The notes under the pieces were generated by a model. That model saw only the letters and a list, made by a program, of their open reading frames with translations, was not told the origin of the DNA and did not search any database. Shown here one piece after another: positions 8,867-16,671 of a stretch of DNA of 64,000 bases; within the stretch, counting starts at the first letter, position 1; every line of letters begins with the position of its first letter. The stretch lies in assembly GCA_945862215.1 (NCBI GenBank), contig CAMAXY010000007.1, positions 1 through 64,000 of the forward strand, in the 5' to 3' direction. The position numbers and the translations under genes were made by a program. The stretch is from Singulisphaera sp. GP187. GTDB lineage: Bacteria > Planctomycetota > Phycisphaerae > Phycisphaerales > SM1A02.

Positions 8867-10213
8867 ATGCTTCTTTCGCTCATGACTTGCGCATTCATTC
8901 AGTCGGAGCTTTCTCCCACAAATCCAACAAGCGCTCCGCAAGTTTCGCAAGAGCCTTCAGCGCCGAGCACGGATCCCGCTTCTGCAGAATCGCAATATGG
9001 AGTACTCGGTAATTTCTTTGGAGTCCGCGACTCTATCGGTGAGAAAGGGATTACTTTCAATGGAAGTCTGACTCTTGATTTCTCGCAAAACACAATGGGT
9101 GGTCTTCGAACAGGATTTTGGGGACAAGCGTTTCTTGATTTAGCGTTCGAGGTTGATTCGAAAAAGTTTGCACAGATCGATGGTGGGACTTTTCACCTTG
9201 AAATGCAGGGATACAACAGGCTGACTCATCAGGATTATCCCATTGGAGACTTCGTGTTCTATAACGGCAACTATCCCGGAGGCGAGAACTCGGAAGTCAT
9301 CATTTCATCGCTCTATTGGCGGCAAAAAGTTTTCGGTGATTTGCTGGAAGTCCAGTTCGGAAAATCAGACGCTGCGACAAACTTTGCTTTTGTAAACGGC
9401 GCTTCGGAATTTATGAGCAACTATGGCGGATATGTTTCTGGCATCGCGCAATACATCGCAAATTGGGGTGATCCTGCAACGGCACTGGAGATTGCATTGA
9501 AGCCGACAGAACAGATCACTTGGCAAACTGCTTGGTATGACGGCTCGACGAATTCGTGGAACGCAGATTCTGGCGAGAACGGACCAAAGACTGGAGGACG
9601 CGGGCCATCAACATTCTTCGACAACACCGAGTCCGCAATGCTCATGAGCGAACTGCAATTTGAGTGGTCGCTTGGAAAGGGTTACGACGGATTGGTGAAA
9701 GGTGGCAGCTGGGTGCATCTCGGTCAGACTGGGCTCAATGGCCCTCTCGATACCACAACAGGAAATCTTGTCACAACAGTGATTCATAACGCGTATGGTT
9801 TTTATGGCACTGCTCTCCAAACAGTTTGGGCCGCTGAAGGATCGCTCGATTCAGGACCAAAGGTAAATCTCTTCGGCGCACTTTCATGGAGCGAACCAAG
9901 TCGAAACCCAGTTGAATGGGGCTTCAACGGTGGCATGACATTCGCAGGACTTGTTCCAGGTCGACAAGATGATTCGTTTGGCTTGATGGGTTCTTGGACA
10001 CTTTTCACGGATTCTGGTGGAATCACAGCACTTGGAACCCAATATGGACTCGCATCATCGCCGGGCGGAAGCGAAAAAAATATAGAAGCTTTTTATAAAT
10101 TTCAGATCACACCATCGTTCTCCATTCAACCGGACGTGCAGTGGATTGGCACACCGAGTGGGGCGCTCGATGATGCGCTCGTCGCTTCCCTGCGATTCCA
10201 AATCGACTTCTGA
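8867..10213 (+). CDS. OprB-family porin (second copy)
   Basis: A 448-residue outer-membrane porin with a short signal peptide, a Pro/Ser/Thr-rich linker, and a barrel beginning LGNFFGVRDSIGEKGITFNG, a classic OprB opening. It ends in SLRFQIDF with terminal Phe. ATG 8867 directly follows an in-frame TTG at 8864. The hexamer TATTAT at 8851-8856 lies 10 nt upstream and looks like a -10 element, so the mRNA may have almost no leader. Unlike the porin at 5.4-6.9 kb it stands alone, flanked by gph (divergent) and prfC (convergent), so its substrate is unclear. Confidence 0.85.
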   Translation: MLLSLMTCAFIQSELSPTNPTSAPQVSQEPSAPSTDPASAESQYGVLGNFFGVRDSIGEKGITFNGSLTLDFSQNTMGGLRTGFWGQAFLDLAFEVDSKKFAQIDGGTFHLEMQGYNRLTHQDYPIGDFVFYNGNYPGGENSEVIISSLYWRQKVFGDLLEVQFGKSDAATNFAFVNGASEFMSNYGGYVSGIAQYIANWGDPATALEIALKPTEQITWQTAWYDGSTNSWNADSGENGPKTGGRGPSTFFDNTESAMLMSELQFEWSLGKGYDGLVKGGSWVHLGQTGLNGPLDTTTGNLVTTVIHNAYGFYGTALQTVWAAEGSLDSGPKVNLFGALSWSEPSRNPVEWGFNGGMTFAGLVPGRQDDSFGLMGSWTLFTDSGGITALGTQYGLASSPGGSEKNIEAFYKFQITPSFSIQPDVQWIGTPSGALDDALVASLRFQIDF

Positions 10214-10267
10214 AAAAATGTCAGTTGATCGAAAGGTTGCCCGCGGTGAATGCACTTCGAACTTTGT

Positions 10268-11851
10268 TCAATCAACCCACGGAATGGGAGAAAGCTCGAC
10301 ACCGGCATTGCGCTGTGAAAATTGTTTCAACGCCCATTCGTCCGTGAAAAGAATGATCTGCTGATCATCTCGATCCGTTCCGACCGTCGCATCAGAAAGC
10401 AAATCAGGCGTCCAATCATTCGGCGCATCCGGCTTTCGCCACCAACGCACGATTTTCCAACGCGATGGCTCGAGTCTCGACTCGGCGCCATACTCCGCCT
10501 TCAATCGATACTGCACAACTTCGAATTGCAGCGGACCAACCGCTGTCAGCAGTGGACGCTGAAACTGACCCGTTCCAACCATCAGCATCTGCACGACACC
10601 CTCTTGCAACAGTTGTTCGATCCCAAGCTGAAACTTTTTCGCGTTGCCTGGTTGCGGATTGTTGAGATATGTAAAACACTCGGGGGCAAATCTTGGAATC
10701 TCGTTGAAGACAATCGTTCGATCTTCCGTCAGCGTGTCACCGATGCGCAGCGCATCTTGTCCCACAATTCCAACGACATCGCCTGCGCGCCCTTCTTCGA
10801 CTGTCTCGCGTTGTTGACCGAAAAGTTTCTGCGCATTAGAGAGTCGAATGCGACGCCCACTTTGTGCATGAATGACGGTCATTTCTCGGGTAAAAGCACC
10901 AGAAACAACGCGCACAAATGCGATGCGATCGCGATGGCGCGGATCCATATTCGCCTGAATCTTGAAAACGAATCCGCTGAATGGCGCATCGTTCGGTTGG
11001 ATGATGCGATCACCTGCTGGACGCGGCCCAGGACCGACCGAGTGCGCAAGAAATCCGTCAAGCAATAATTGAACGCCAAAGTTGTTTGAAGCGCTACCAA
11101 AATAGACTGGCGTCACGGCGCCAGATGCAACTCGCACTTCGTCGAATGTTTCACCAGCGCCATGAAGAAGTTCGATCTCCTCGCGAGCACGGGCATAATC
11201 CAAATCATCAAGTTTTTCGTGAATCGCTGGATCTTCAAGTCCGACCACTTTGACCGGCGCAACATAGGCGCCGGCCTTCGTGCGTTCGAAGAGATGCACT
11301 TGATGCGTCAACCGATCGAAGACTCCACGAAATGTTGGTCCTGAACCGAGTGGCCAATTCACAGGAAATGCAGTGATGCCAAGCACGGATTCGAGTTCGT
11401 CGATCAGTTCGATCGGATTACGCATCGGACGATCGCACTTGTTCATGAATGTAAATATCGGAACACCGCGCTTGCGGCAGACTTCAAACAATTTACGAGT
11501 CTGCGCTTCGATTCCTTTGGCAGAGTCGATGACCATGACAACGGCGTCGACTGCGGTCAGAACGCGATATGTGTCTTCAGAAAAATCATTATGTCCTGGC
11601 GTGTCAAGCAAATTGATACGGAACCCGTTGTAGTCAAATTGAAGCACCGTCGAACTGATCGAGATGCCTCGCTGCTTTTCCAACTCCATCCAGTCGCTCG
11701 CTGTTGCGCGCTGTGACTTTCTCGCCGTGACCGAGCCGGCCAAGTCCAAAGCACCGCCATACAACAGCAATTTTTCAGTCAGCGTCGTCTTGCCGGCGTC
11801 TGGATGCGAGATGATCGCAAAGGTTCGTCGTGGTAATGGCGTGGCAGTCAT
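10268..11851 (-). CDS. prfC: peptide chain release factor 3
   Basis: A 527-residue translational GTPase that recycles RF1/RF2 from the ribosome after peptide release. The G1 loop SHPDAGKTT lies at residues 15-23, G2 is in RGISIS, G3 is DTPGHNDF, and G4 is FMNKCDRP. Domain II carries the RF3-type segment FVFKIQANMDPRHRDRIAFV, and the C-terminal domain has QFEVVQYRLKAEY. ATG 11851 is preferred; an upstream start at 11917 would add 22 residues without family similarity. It is a single gene, divergent from the HD-GYP regulator. Confidence 0.97.
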   Translation of the reverse strand: MTATPLPRRTFAIISHPDAGKTTLTEKLLLYGGALDLAGSVTARKSQRATASDWMELEKQRGISISSTVLQFDYNGFRINLLDTPGHNDFSEDTYRVLTAVDAVVMVIDSAKGIEAQTRKLFEVCRKRGVPIFTFMNKCDRPMRNPIELIDELESVLGITAFPVNWPLGSGPTFRGVFDRLTHQVHLFERTKAGAYVAPVKVVGLEDPAIHEKLDDLDYARAREEIELLHGAGETFDEVRVASGAVTPVYFGSASNNFGVQLLLDGFLAHSVGPGPRPAGDRIIQPNDAPFSGFVFKIQANMDPRHRDRIAFVRVVSGAFTREMTVIHAQSGRRIRLSNAQKLFGQQRETVEEGRAGDVVGIVGQDALRIGDTLTEDRTIVFNEIPRFAPECFTYLNNPQPGNAKKFQLGIEQLLQEGVVQMLMVGTGQFQRPLLTAVGPLQFEVVQYRLKAEYGAESRLEPSRWKIVRWWRKPDAPNDWTPDLLSDATVGTDRDDQQIILFTDEWALKQFSQRNAGVELSPIPWVD

Positions 11852-11877
11852 GTGATCTTCTGTGCGAGTGAAAAGCC

Positions 11878-11894
11878 ATTCACATTCGGTGAAT
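11878..11894. promoter_or_regulatory. inverted repeat between prfC and HD-GYP gene
   Basis: ATTCAC-ATTCG-GTGAAT is a perfect 6-bp inverted repeat with a 5-bp spacer, 27 bp upstream of the prfC start and 83 bp upstream of the HD-GYP start. It is an operator candidate only. Confidence 0.3.
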
Positions 11895-11976
11895 CGCAAG
11901 TAGAGCAATGTACTCAAATTTGTAACTCAATCGTGAACAGCCCGCTCAGCGTCAGTCGTCGGATAGGCTTTGTTAA

Positions 11977-13071
11977 GTGAGCATCCTAAACAGCACAATC
12001 GCTGATCCGTATGACGTTCTTGTCGTTGATGATCAGCCAATGATCATCGAAGCGGTTCGTAGACTCCTCCAAAGTGATTCCAACGCGCGAGTTCATGGCT
12101 GTGGGCTCGCGTTAGAAGCTCTTGCACGGGCGAAAGATCTTCTACCTGCTGTGATTCTTCAAGATCTCACGATGACCGATGGGTATGGATTGGATCTTGT
12201 CACTGCGTATCGCGCGGAACCGGTACTTGCAGAAACTTCAGTCGTTGTGCTTTCGGGGACAAAGGATCCGCAAATGAAAGCCCAAGCCTTTGCTCGCGGC
12301 GCTGCGGATTACATCGAGAAACTTCCCCCGCCTGTGGAGTTTGTCGCACGAGTGAAACATCATGCGCGCGCCTCGCGTGCGCAGAAGCAACTCGTCCAAG
12401 CGGCAGTCGCCCAAGCAGAAGCTAAAACAGAAGCAGAGTGGGCAGATACGCTCATTTTCCGAATGGTTGAAATGGCAAGATTGCGAGACCCCACAGAAAC
12501 CACAGGACATGTTCAGCGTGTTGCTGGCATTTCGAAGATTCTTTTCGAAGCGTGGATGAAAGCACACCTGCTGACCGACACCGAATACAAGTCACAGCAA
12601 AAGTTGCTTCGCATTGCCGCAATCCTTCACGATGTGGGTAAGGTCGGCATCCTCGACGTTATTTTGCGAAAGCCCGGCAAGTTAGATGAAGTGGAACGCG
12701 CCGAAATGGAAAAACACGCGAAAATTGGCGAAGGTATTTTCCTTGGATCACGATCAGAGTACGACGATCCTGCCGCTGAAGTCGCACTATGTCATCACGA
12801 GAAATGGGACGGCAGTGGCTACCCACAAAAACTTCGTGGAGAAGAGATTCCGCTCTTTGCACGAATCGTCGCCGTCGCTGATGTGTACGACGCACTTGGA
12901 TCACGCCGGTCATACAAGGAACCATGGCCACGCGAACGTATCGAAAAGCTATTTGCTGAAGAGGCGGGCAAACACTTTGATCCAGAATTGTCTGCGATCT
13001 TGCTTGCGAATATGGATGAAGTTGAGCGCGTGCGTGATGCTTTTCCCGAGCAAGAAATCCATGCGATCTAA
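11977..13071 (+). CDS. response regulator with HD-GYP domain (cyclic-di-GMP phosphodiesterase)
   Basis: A 364-residue cytoplasmic signalling protein starting at GTG 11977. The receiver domain (residues about 12-130) has acidic D18-D19, phosphoacceptor D63 in VILQDLTM, and the lysine in ADYIEKL. After a short coiled Ala/Gln/Lys-rich linker, the HD-GYP domain shows HVQRVAG, LHDVGKVGILDVIL, CHHEKWDGSGYPQ and VAVADVYDAL, so the metal ligands and the GYP motif are all intact. It should hydrolyse cyclic-di-GMP in response to phosphorylation. No histidine kinase gene is nearby, so its partner must be encoded elsewhere. Confidence 0.94.
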   Translation: MSILNSTIADPYDVLVVDDQPMIIEAVRRLLQSDSNARVHGCGLALEALARAKDLLPAVILQDLTMTDGYGLDLVTAYRAEPVLAETSVVVLSGTKDPQMKAQAFARGAADYIEKLPPPVEFVARVKHHARASRAQKQLVQAAVAQAEAKTEAEWADTLIFRMVEMARLRDPTETTGHVQRVAGISKILFEAWMKAHLLTDTEYKSQQKLLRIAAILHDVGKVGILDVILRKPGKLDEVERAEMEKHAKIGEGIFLGSRSEYDDPAAEVALCHHEKWDGSGYPQKLRGEEIPLFARIVAVADVYDALGSRRSYKEPWPRERIEKLFAEEAGKHFDPELSAILLANMDEVERVRDAFPEQEIHAI

Positions 13072-13117
13072 CTCTCCTGTTCGAAGTGCCGCTGGCGATT
13101 GTGCGTAGGATTTTGTC

Positions 13118-13915
13118 ATGGGCGATTGGGATGGCAATCCGTACGTGAAAGCGCGAAAAATCGCGGTGCTGCTTGCGGGTGGCACCGTGACGATCATCGG
13201 CATTGCGATGATCGTGCTGCCTGGTCCAGCGTTTATCGTTATTCCAGTTGGAGTGAGCATCCTTGCACTCGAATTTGGTTGGGCGCGACGTTGGTTGGCG
13301 CAGGCAAAGGCGTGGATTACGGCGGCTACGAAGAAAGCCCAAGATGCGCATTATCATTCCAACATGTCCACCGCAGCACCAACGGTCCACTCCTCATCCA
13401 AACTGCCATCGATCGATGCGCTCGACGCGTCACGAATGCTGAATAATGGCGAAGCGATATTGATCGACATTCGCGAGCTCGATGAACATAAGCAGCAGCA
13501 TGTCGCTGGCGCAGCGCTCTTTCCGGCCTCCATATTCTCGATCAATAGTTTCCCAAGCGCGCATGTCGGTCGCACAACGCTCGTCATGTGCCACCGCGGA
13601 ATGCGCGCCACAAATGTCGCCGATCAATTGCGCGCAAGTGGTCGTTCAGATATTGCGATCATCAATGGTGGCATTACGGCATGGAAGTCTGCGGGGCTTC
13701 CAGTCGTGGTGGGATCGAAGGTTCAAATTTCGATCATGCGACAAGTCTTCATTGTCGCAGGATCGATGATGCTTATGTTCACCGCTCTTGCCGCTCTCTT
13801 CAACCCATGGTTTCTCGCTGGAACTGGCTTTGTTGGTGCAGGTCTTTTATTCTCTGGCATAACAGGAATATGTGCGATGGCGACGATACTTGGAAAAATG
13901 CCGTGGAATAGATAG
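13118..13915 (+). CDS. membrane-anchored rhodanese: PGPGW-type TM segment, rhodanese, DUF2892
   Basis: A 265-residue three-part protein. Residues about 18-60 hold two membrane segments with IVLPGPAFIVIPVGVSILALE, matching the PGPGW family. Residues about 90-195 are a rhodanese domain (ILIDIRELDEHKQQHVAGA) with active loop MCHRGMR (Cys158) and INGGITAWKSAGLPV. The last 60 residues form a membrane hairpin with the DUF2892 pattern (FNPWFLAGTGFVGAGLLFSG), as in the inner-membrane rhodanese YgaP. It probably transfers sulfane sulfur at the cytoplasmic membrane face. The added N-terminal PGPGW part is uncommon. A CstB-like persulfide dioxygenase is encoded 1.1 kb downstream on the other strand, so the two may share sulfur metabolism. 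Confidence 0.82.
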   Translation: MGDWDGNPYVKARKIAVLLAGGTVTIIGIAMIVLPGPAFIVIPVGVSILALEFGWARRWLAQAKAWITAATKKAQDAHYHSNMSTAAPTVHSSSKLPSIDALDASRMLNNGEAILIDIRELDEHKQQHVAGAALFPASIFSINSFPSAHVGRTTLVMCHRGMRATNVADQLRASGRSDIAIINGGITAWKSAGLPVVVGSKVQISIMRQVFIVAGSMMLMFTALAALFNPWFLAGTGFVGAGLLFSGITGICAMATILGKMPWNR

Positions 13916-13944
13916 AAATTTATCTTTGCTATTCACGATAGAGA

Positions 13945-15042
13945 ATGATGATGAATGACGCCAAAAAATTACTCGATGAATGCCGTCGTCAAATCGATGA
14001 GATCGATCGCCGAATCGTCGAAGCGCTCTGCGAGCGTGGACGCGTTGTGTCACATGTAGGCGAAGTCAAACGAGCTGCAGCCTTGCCGATCTATGCCCCC
14101 GACCGAGAGCGAGCCGTCATCGATCGAGCAATCTCCCGCAATGAAGGTCCTCTTTCCAATCGAACAATCGAAAGCGTCTTTCGCGAGATCATGTCTGGTT
14201 CGTTTCGACTCGAGCTTCCACTGCGAGTTGGATTCCTCGGGCCAGAAGGAACATTCAGCCATCTCGCCGCGCTTCGACATTTTGGATCGAGTGTCGAACC
14301 GGCTCCACTTGATTCGATTGATTCTGTCTTCAGCGAAGTTTCTTCTGGAAGATTGGATTATGGATTGGTTCCATATGAAAATTCGATCGGTGGATCGATC
14401 GTGGACACATTGGATGCATTTCAGTTGTATCCCGCAAAGGCTTGCGCCGAAGCGATGATCGATGTTAGTCAATGCTTCATGGCAAATTGTGCACCAGAAT
14501 CTGTGAAGCGCATTTGTTCGCGACCTGAAGTCTTTGCGCAGTGTCGCAAATGGCTGGCTGCACGATTTGGCGAAATCGAATTAGTCCCAACAACATCCAC
14601 ATCGATCGCCGTGCAAAAAGCAGCTGCGGAAGGAGACAAGGGAACCGCCGCGATCGGATCATCGCTTGCTGGAGAACTTTTCGGCGTGCGTATTTTGTTT
14701 GATCACATTCAAGATCGTCCTCAGAACATCACGCGCTTCTTGGTGATCGGCAAAGATGTCGCACCACCATCGGGAAAAGATAAGACCGCGATCATGTTTC
14801 ATACTCAAGACCGACCAGGTGCGATTGCAGATGTGTTGGATTGCCTTCGACGTGCAGGCGTGAATCTTTCGCATATCGATAAGCGACCATCAGAACGAAA
14901 GAACTGGCGTTATGTTTTCTTCATCGACTGCGAAGGTCATATCACGGAAGCCGCAGTTGCTGCTGCGATTCAAGAAGCGCGAGGTTTTTGCGATGCGCTC
15001 GAAATCGTTGGATCATTTCCTTGCGCGCAGCGAACGCTTTGA
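13945..15042 (+). CDS. pheA: bifunctional chorismate mutase/prephenate dehydratase
   Basis: A 365-residue enzyme that converts chorismate to prephenate and then phenylpyruvate for phenylalanine synthesis. Residues 5-90 are an AroQ-type chorismate mutase (LLDECRRQIDEIDRRIVEAL, with APDRE for the second ligand loop). Residues about 93-270 are prephenate dehydratase (VGFLGPEGTFSHLAALRHFG, VPYENSIGGSI, TTSTSIAVQ). Residues about 280-355 are an ACT domain (DRPGAIADVLDCLRRAGVNL, then SRPSERK-like PSERKNWRY), which gives feedback inhibition by phenylalanine. Start codons ATG 13945, 13948 and 13951 are consecutive; the first is used. Confidence 0.96.
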   Translation: MMMNDAKKLLDECRRQIDEIDRRIVEALCERGRVVSHVGEVKRAAALPIYAPDRERAVIDRAISRNEGPLSNRTIESVFREIMSGSFRLELPLRVGFLGPEGTFSHLAALRHFGSSVEPAPLDSIDSVFSEVSSGRLDYGLVPYENSIGGSIVDTLDAFQLYPAKACAEAMIDVSQCFMANCAPESVKRICSRPEVFAQCRKWLAARFGEIELVPTTSTSIAVQKAAAEGDKGTAAIGSSLAGELFGVRILFDHIQDRPQNITRFLVIGKDVAPPSGKDKTAIMFHTQDRPGAIADVLDCLRRAGVNLSHIDKRPSERKNWRYVFFIDCEGHITEAAVAAAIQEARGFCDALEIVGSFPCAQRTL

Positions 15043-15058
15043 TTGCCACGCGGCAATC
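15041..15058. terminator. hairpin at the pheA stop codon
   Basis: GATTGCC-ACGC-GGCAATC is a perfect 7-bp stem that begins within the pheA stop codon. It has no T-run, so it may be a factor-dependent terminator or mRNA-end stabiliser. It merges into the tandem repeat that follows. Confidence 0.4.
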
Positions 15059-15100
15059 ACGCTCAGCAATCACGCTCGGCAATCACACTCGGCAACCACC
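15053..15100. repeat. 13-bp tandem repeat, about 3.7 copies
   Basis: Units GCAATCACGCTCA, GCAATCACGCTCG and GCAATCACACTCG run head to tail from 15053 to 15091, followed by a partial copy GCAACCACC. The array sits between the convergent pheA and persulfide dioxygenase genes and contains the stop codon and last codons of the latter. Confidence 0.8.
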
Positions 15101-16528
15101 GCCGCAACATCCACCAACGCGAGGCGTAGAAACTGGCAACTGTTCCTGCTTCCATGCTTCGAAACCGCCGGCGACATTTAACGCGTCATATCCAAGCCGC
15201 CGCAACATTGCTGTTGCGCACGCAGATCGTCCGCCAAGCGCGCAGTGAACAAGCACGCGTTTATCCTTTGGAATTTGCGCAAGCTTGGTGCTCAATCGTG
15301 TATATGCAACATTGCACGAACCTTCGACACATCCCAGAGCATGCTCGCTTGCGCCGCGCACATCAAGAATGAAAGAACTTCCCAATTGGTTTGCGGCTTC
15401 TTTCACGCTGACTTCTGGCGTCTTTTCCAAATGGGTCGCGGTTGCAATTACAGTCGGCGGCACGACTGCAATGATATGGTCATATCCAATGCGCACGAGA
15501 TCGCGAATGATCTCGTCACTCATCGAAGGTTCGCAAACAAGAACAATTTTCTCTTGCGGCTTCACGTATGAGCCAACAACCATCGGAAACATTTTCCCAA
15601 GCGGGGCATAAAGTGCTCCTGGCAAATGCCCATCGCGAAATGCTGGCCAAGCCCGCGCATCAACGACGACTGTGCCTGGCTTTTCCCAAGACGAACTGTG
15701 CGATTTCAAATCGGTGACAACTTCTGGTTTGGGGATCTGCCCAAGCACGGGCACACCTTCGCGATTAGAAGTTTTCATTCGAGCGAAATACAGCGGCGGT
15801 TCAGGCTGACCTGCAAGAATGTCTTTGACGAACGCACCTTCACTGCGCAGCAATTGCAGAATAGGACTGACTGCTTTCTCATATCCCACAGTTGTTTGCG
15901 GCACTGCGCCAAGCGCTTTACCGCATGCACTGCCCGCGCCGTGGCCGGGCCATACTTGCAAGAATTCTGGAAGCTGCGCAAACTTCTGCGCGCTTGCAAA
16001 GAGAGCGTGCGCACTCTGATCTGACATGCCTTGAAGCCCCGCCGCAGTTTCAAGCAGATCAGGCCGACCTAGATCGCCAGCGAATACGAAATCTCCACTG
16101 ATCATTCCGATTGGAACGTCCGTCCCAGTTGCTCGATCGAAAACGAGATAGCTCATATGTTCAGGAGTATGTCCAGGAGTGTGCATCGCACGAATTGAAA
16201 TTCCGCCAAGCGCAATCATGTCACCATCATGAAGCAGCACATGCTTGTATGGACCAACCCACTTTGATTGCCAATCCGCGCCGCCTTCTGCGCTGACATA
16301 GACGCACGCGCCAACTCGTTCAGCAAGTTCGCGCGCACCGCTGAGAAAGTCTGCGTGAATGTGCGTCTCGGCAACACCAACAATTTTCATTTTCTCGCGT
16401 GATGCAATTTCGATGTATCGATCAACGTCGCGCTGTGGATCGAACAAAATCGCTTCGCCTGTCTTCTGACAACCGATCAAATATGCATACTGAGAAAGAT
16501 TCGTATCAACGATTTGGCGAAAGAGCAT
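15083..16528 (-). CDS. CstB-like persulfide dioxygenase with two rhodanese domains
   Basis: A 481-residue protein. The start at ATG 16528 is set by GGAG 8 nt upstream; a longer frame begins at 16651. Residues about 1-240 are a metallo-beta-lactamase fold of the ETHE1 type: THIHADFLSGARELAE, HTPGHTPEHMSY, ISGDFVFAGDLGRPDL and VWPGHGAGSACGKALG. Next comes a rhodanese-like domain whose loop (VCEPSMSDEIIR) is not a canonical active-site loop, then a second rhodanese with HCALGGRSACA that looks active. The order MBL, degenerate rhodanese, active rhodanese is that of staphylococcal CstB, which oxidises low-molecular-weight persulfides and makes thiosulfate. A short Gly/Cys tail (GGCCGGGCRV) closes the protein and is encoded in a tandem-repeat region. 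Confidence 0.9.
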   Translation of the reverse strand: MLFRQIVDTNLSQYAYLIGCQKTGEAILFDPQRDVDRYIEIASREKMKIVGVAETHIHADFLSGARELAERVGACVYVSAEGGADWQSKWVGPYKHVLLHDGDMIALGGISIRAMHTPGHTPEHMSYLVFDRATGTDVPIGMISGDFVFAGDLGRPDLLETAAGLQGMSDQSAHALFASAQKFAQLPEFLQVWPGHGAGSACGKALGAVPQTTVGYEKAVSPILQLLRSEGAFVKDILAGQPEPPLYFARMKTSNREGVPVLGQIPKPEVVTDLKSHSSSWEKPGTVVVDARAWPAFRDGHLPGALYAPLGKMFPMVVGSYVKPQEKIVLVCEPSMSDEIIRDLVRIGYDHIIAVVPPTVIATATHLEKTPEVSVKEAANQLGSSFILDVRGASEHALGCVEGSCNVAYTRLSTKLAQIPKDKRVLVHCALGGRSACATAMLRRLGYDALNVAGGFEAWKQEQLPVSTPRVGGCCGGGCRV

Positions 16529-16671
16529 TGGCGATTCTCCAGTCTGAAAGGTATACCTGTGAAATGCGACATCACGAGAATACCTTCTAAGACTGCGTTT
16601 CAAAGTGATCGAAGCCTGCTCTTGCATTATGAGAATATGACCTACGAACAATAACTTCGCGTATGAGAAAA

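Noticed and set aside
10322-11068. 248-codon plus-strand open frame
   Set aside because: It is antisense to prfC and has an Arg/Ile/His-rich composition typical of shadow frames.
12659-13390. 243-codon minus-strand open frame
   Set aside because: It is antisense to the HD-GYP and PGPGW-rhodanese genes and looks non-coding.
15053-15100. CRISPR-like array
   Set aside because: Units are only 13 bp and contiguous without spacers, so it is a simple tandem repeat.
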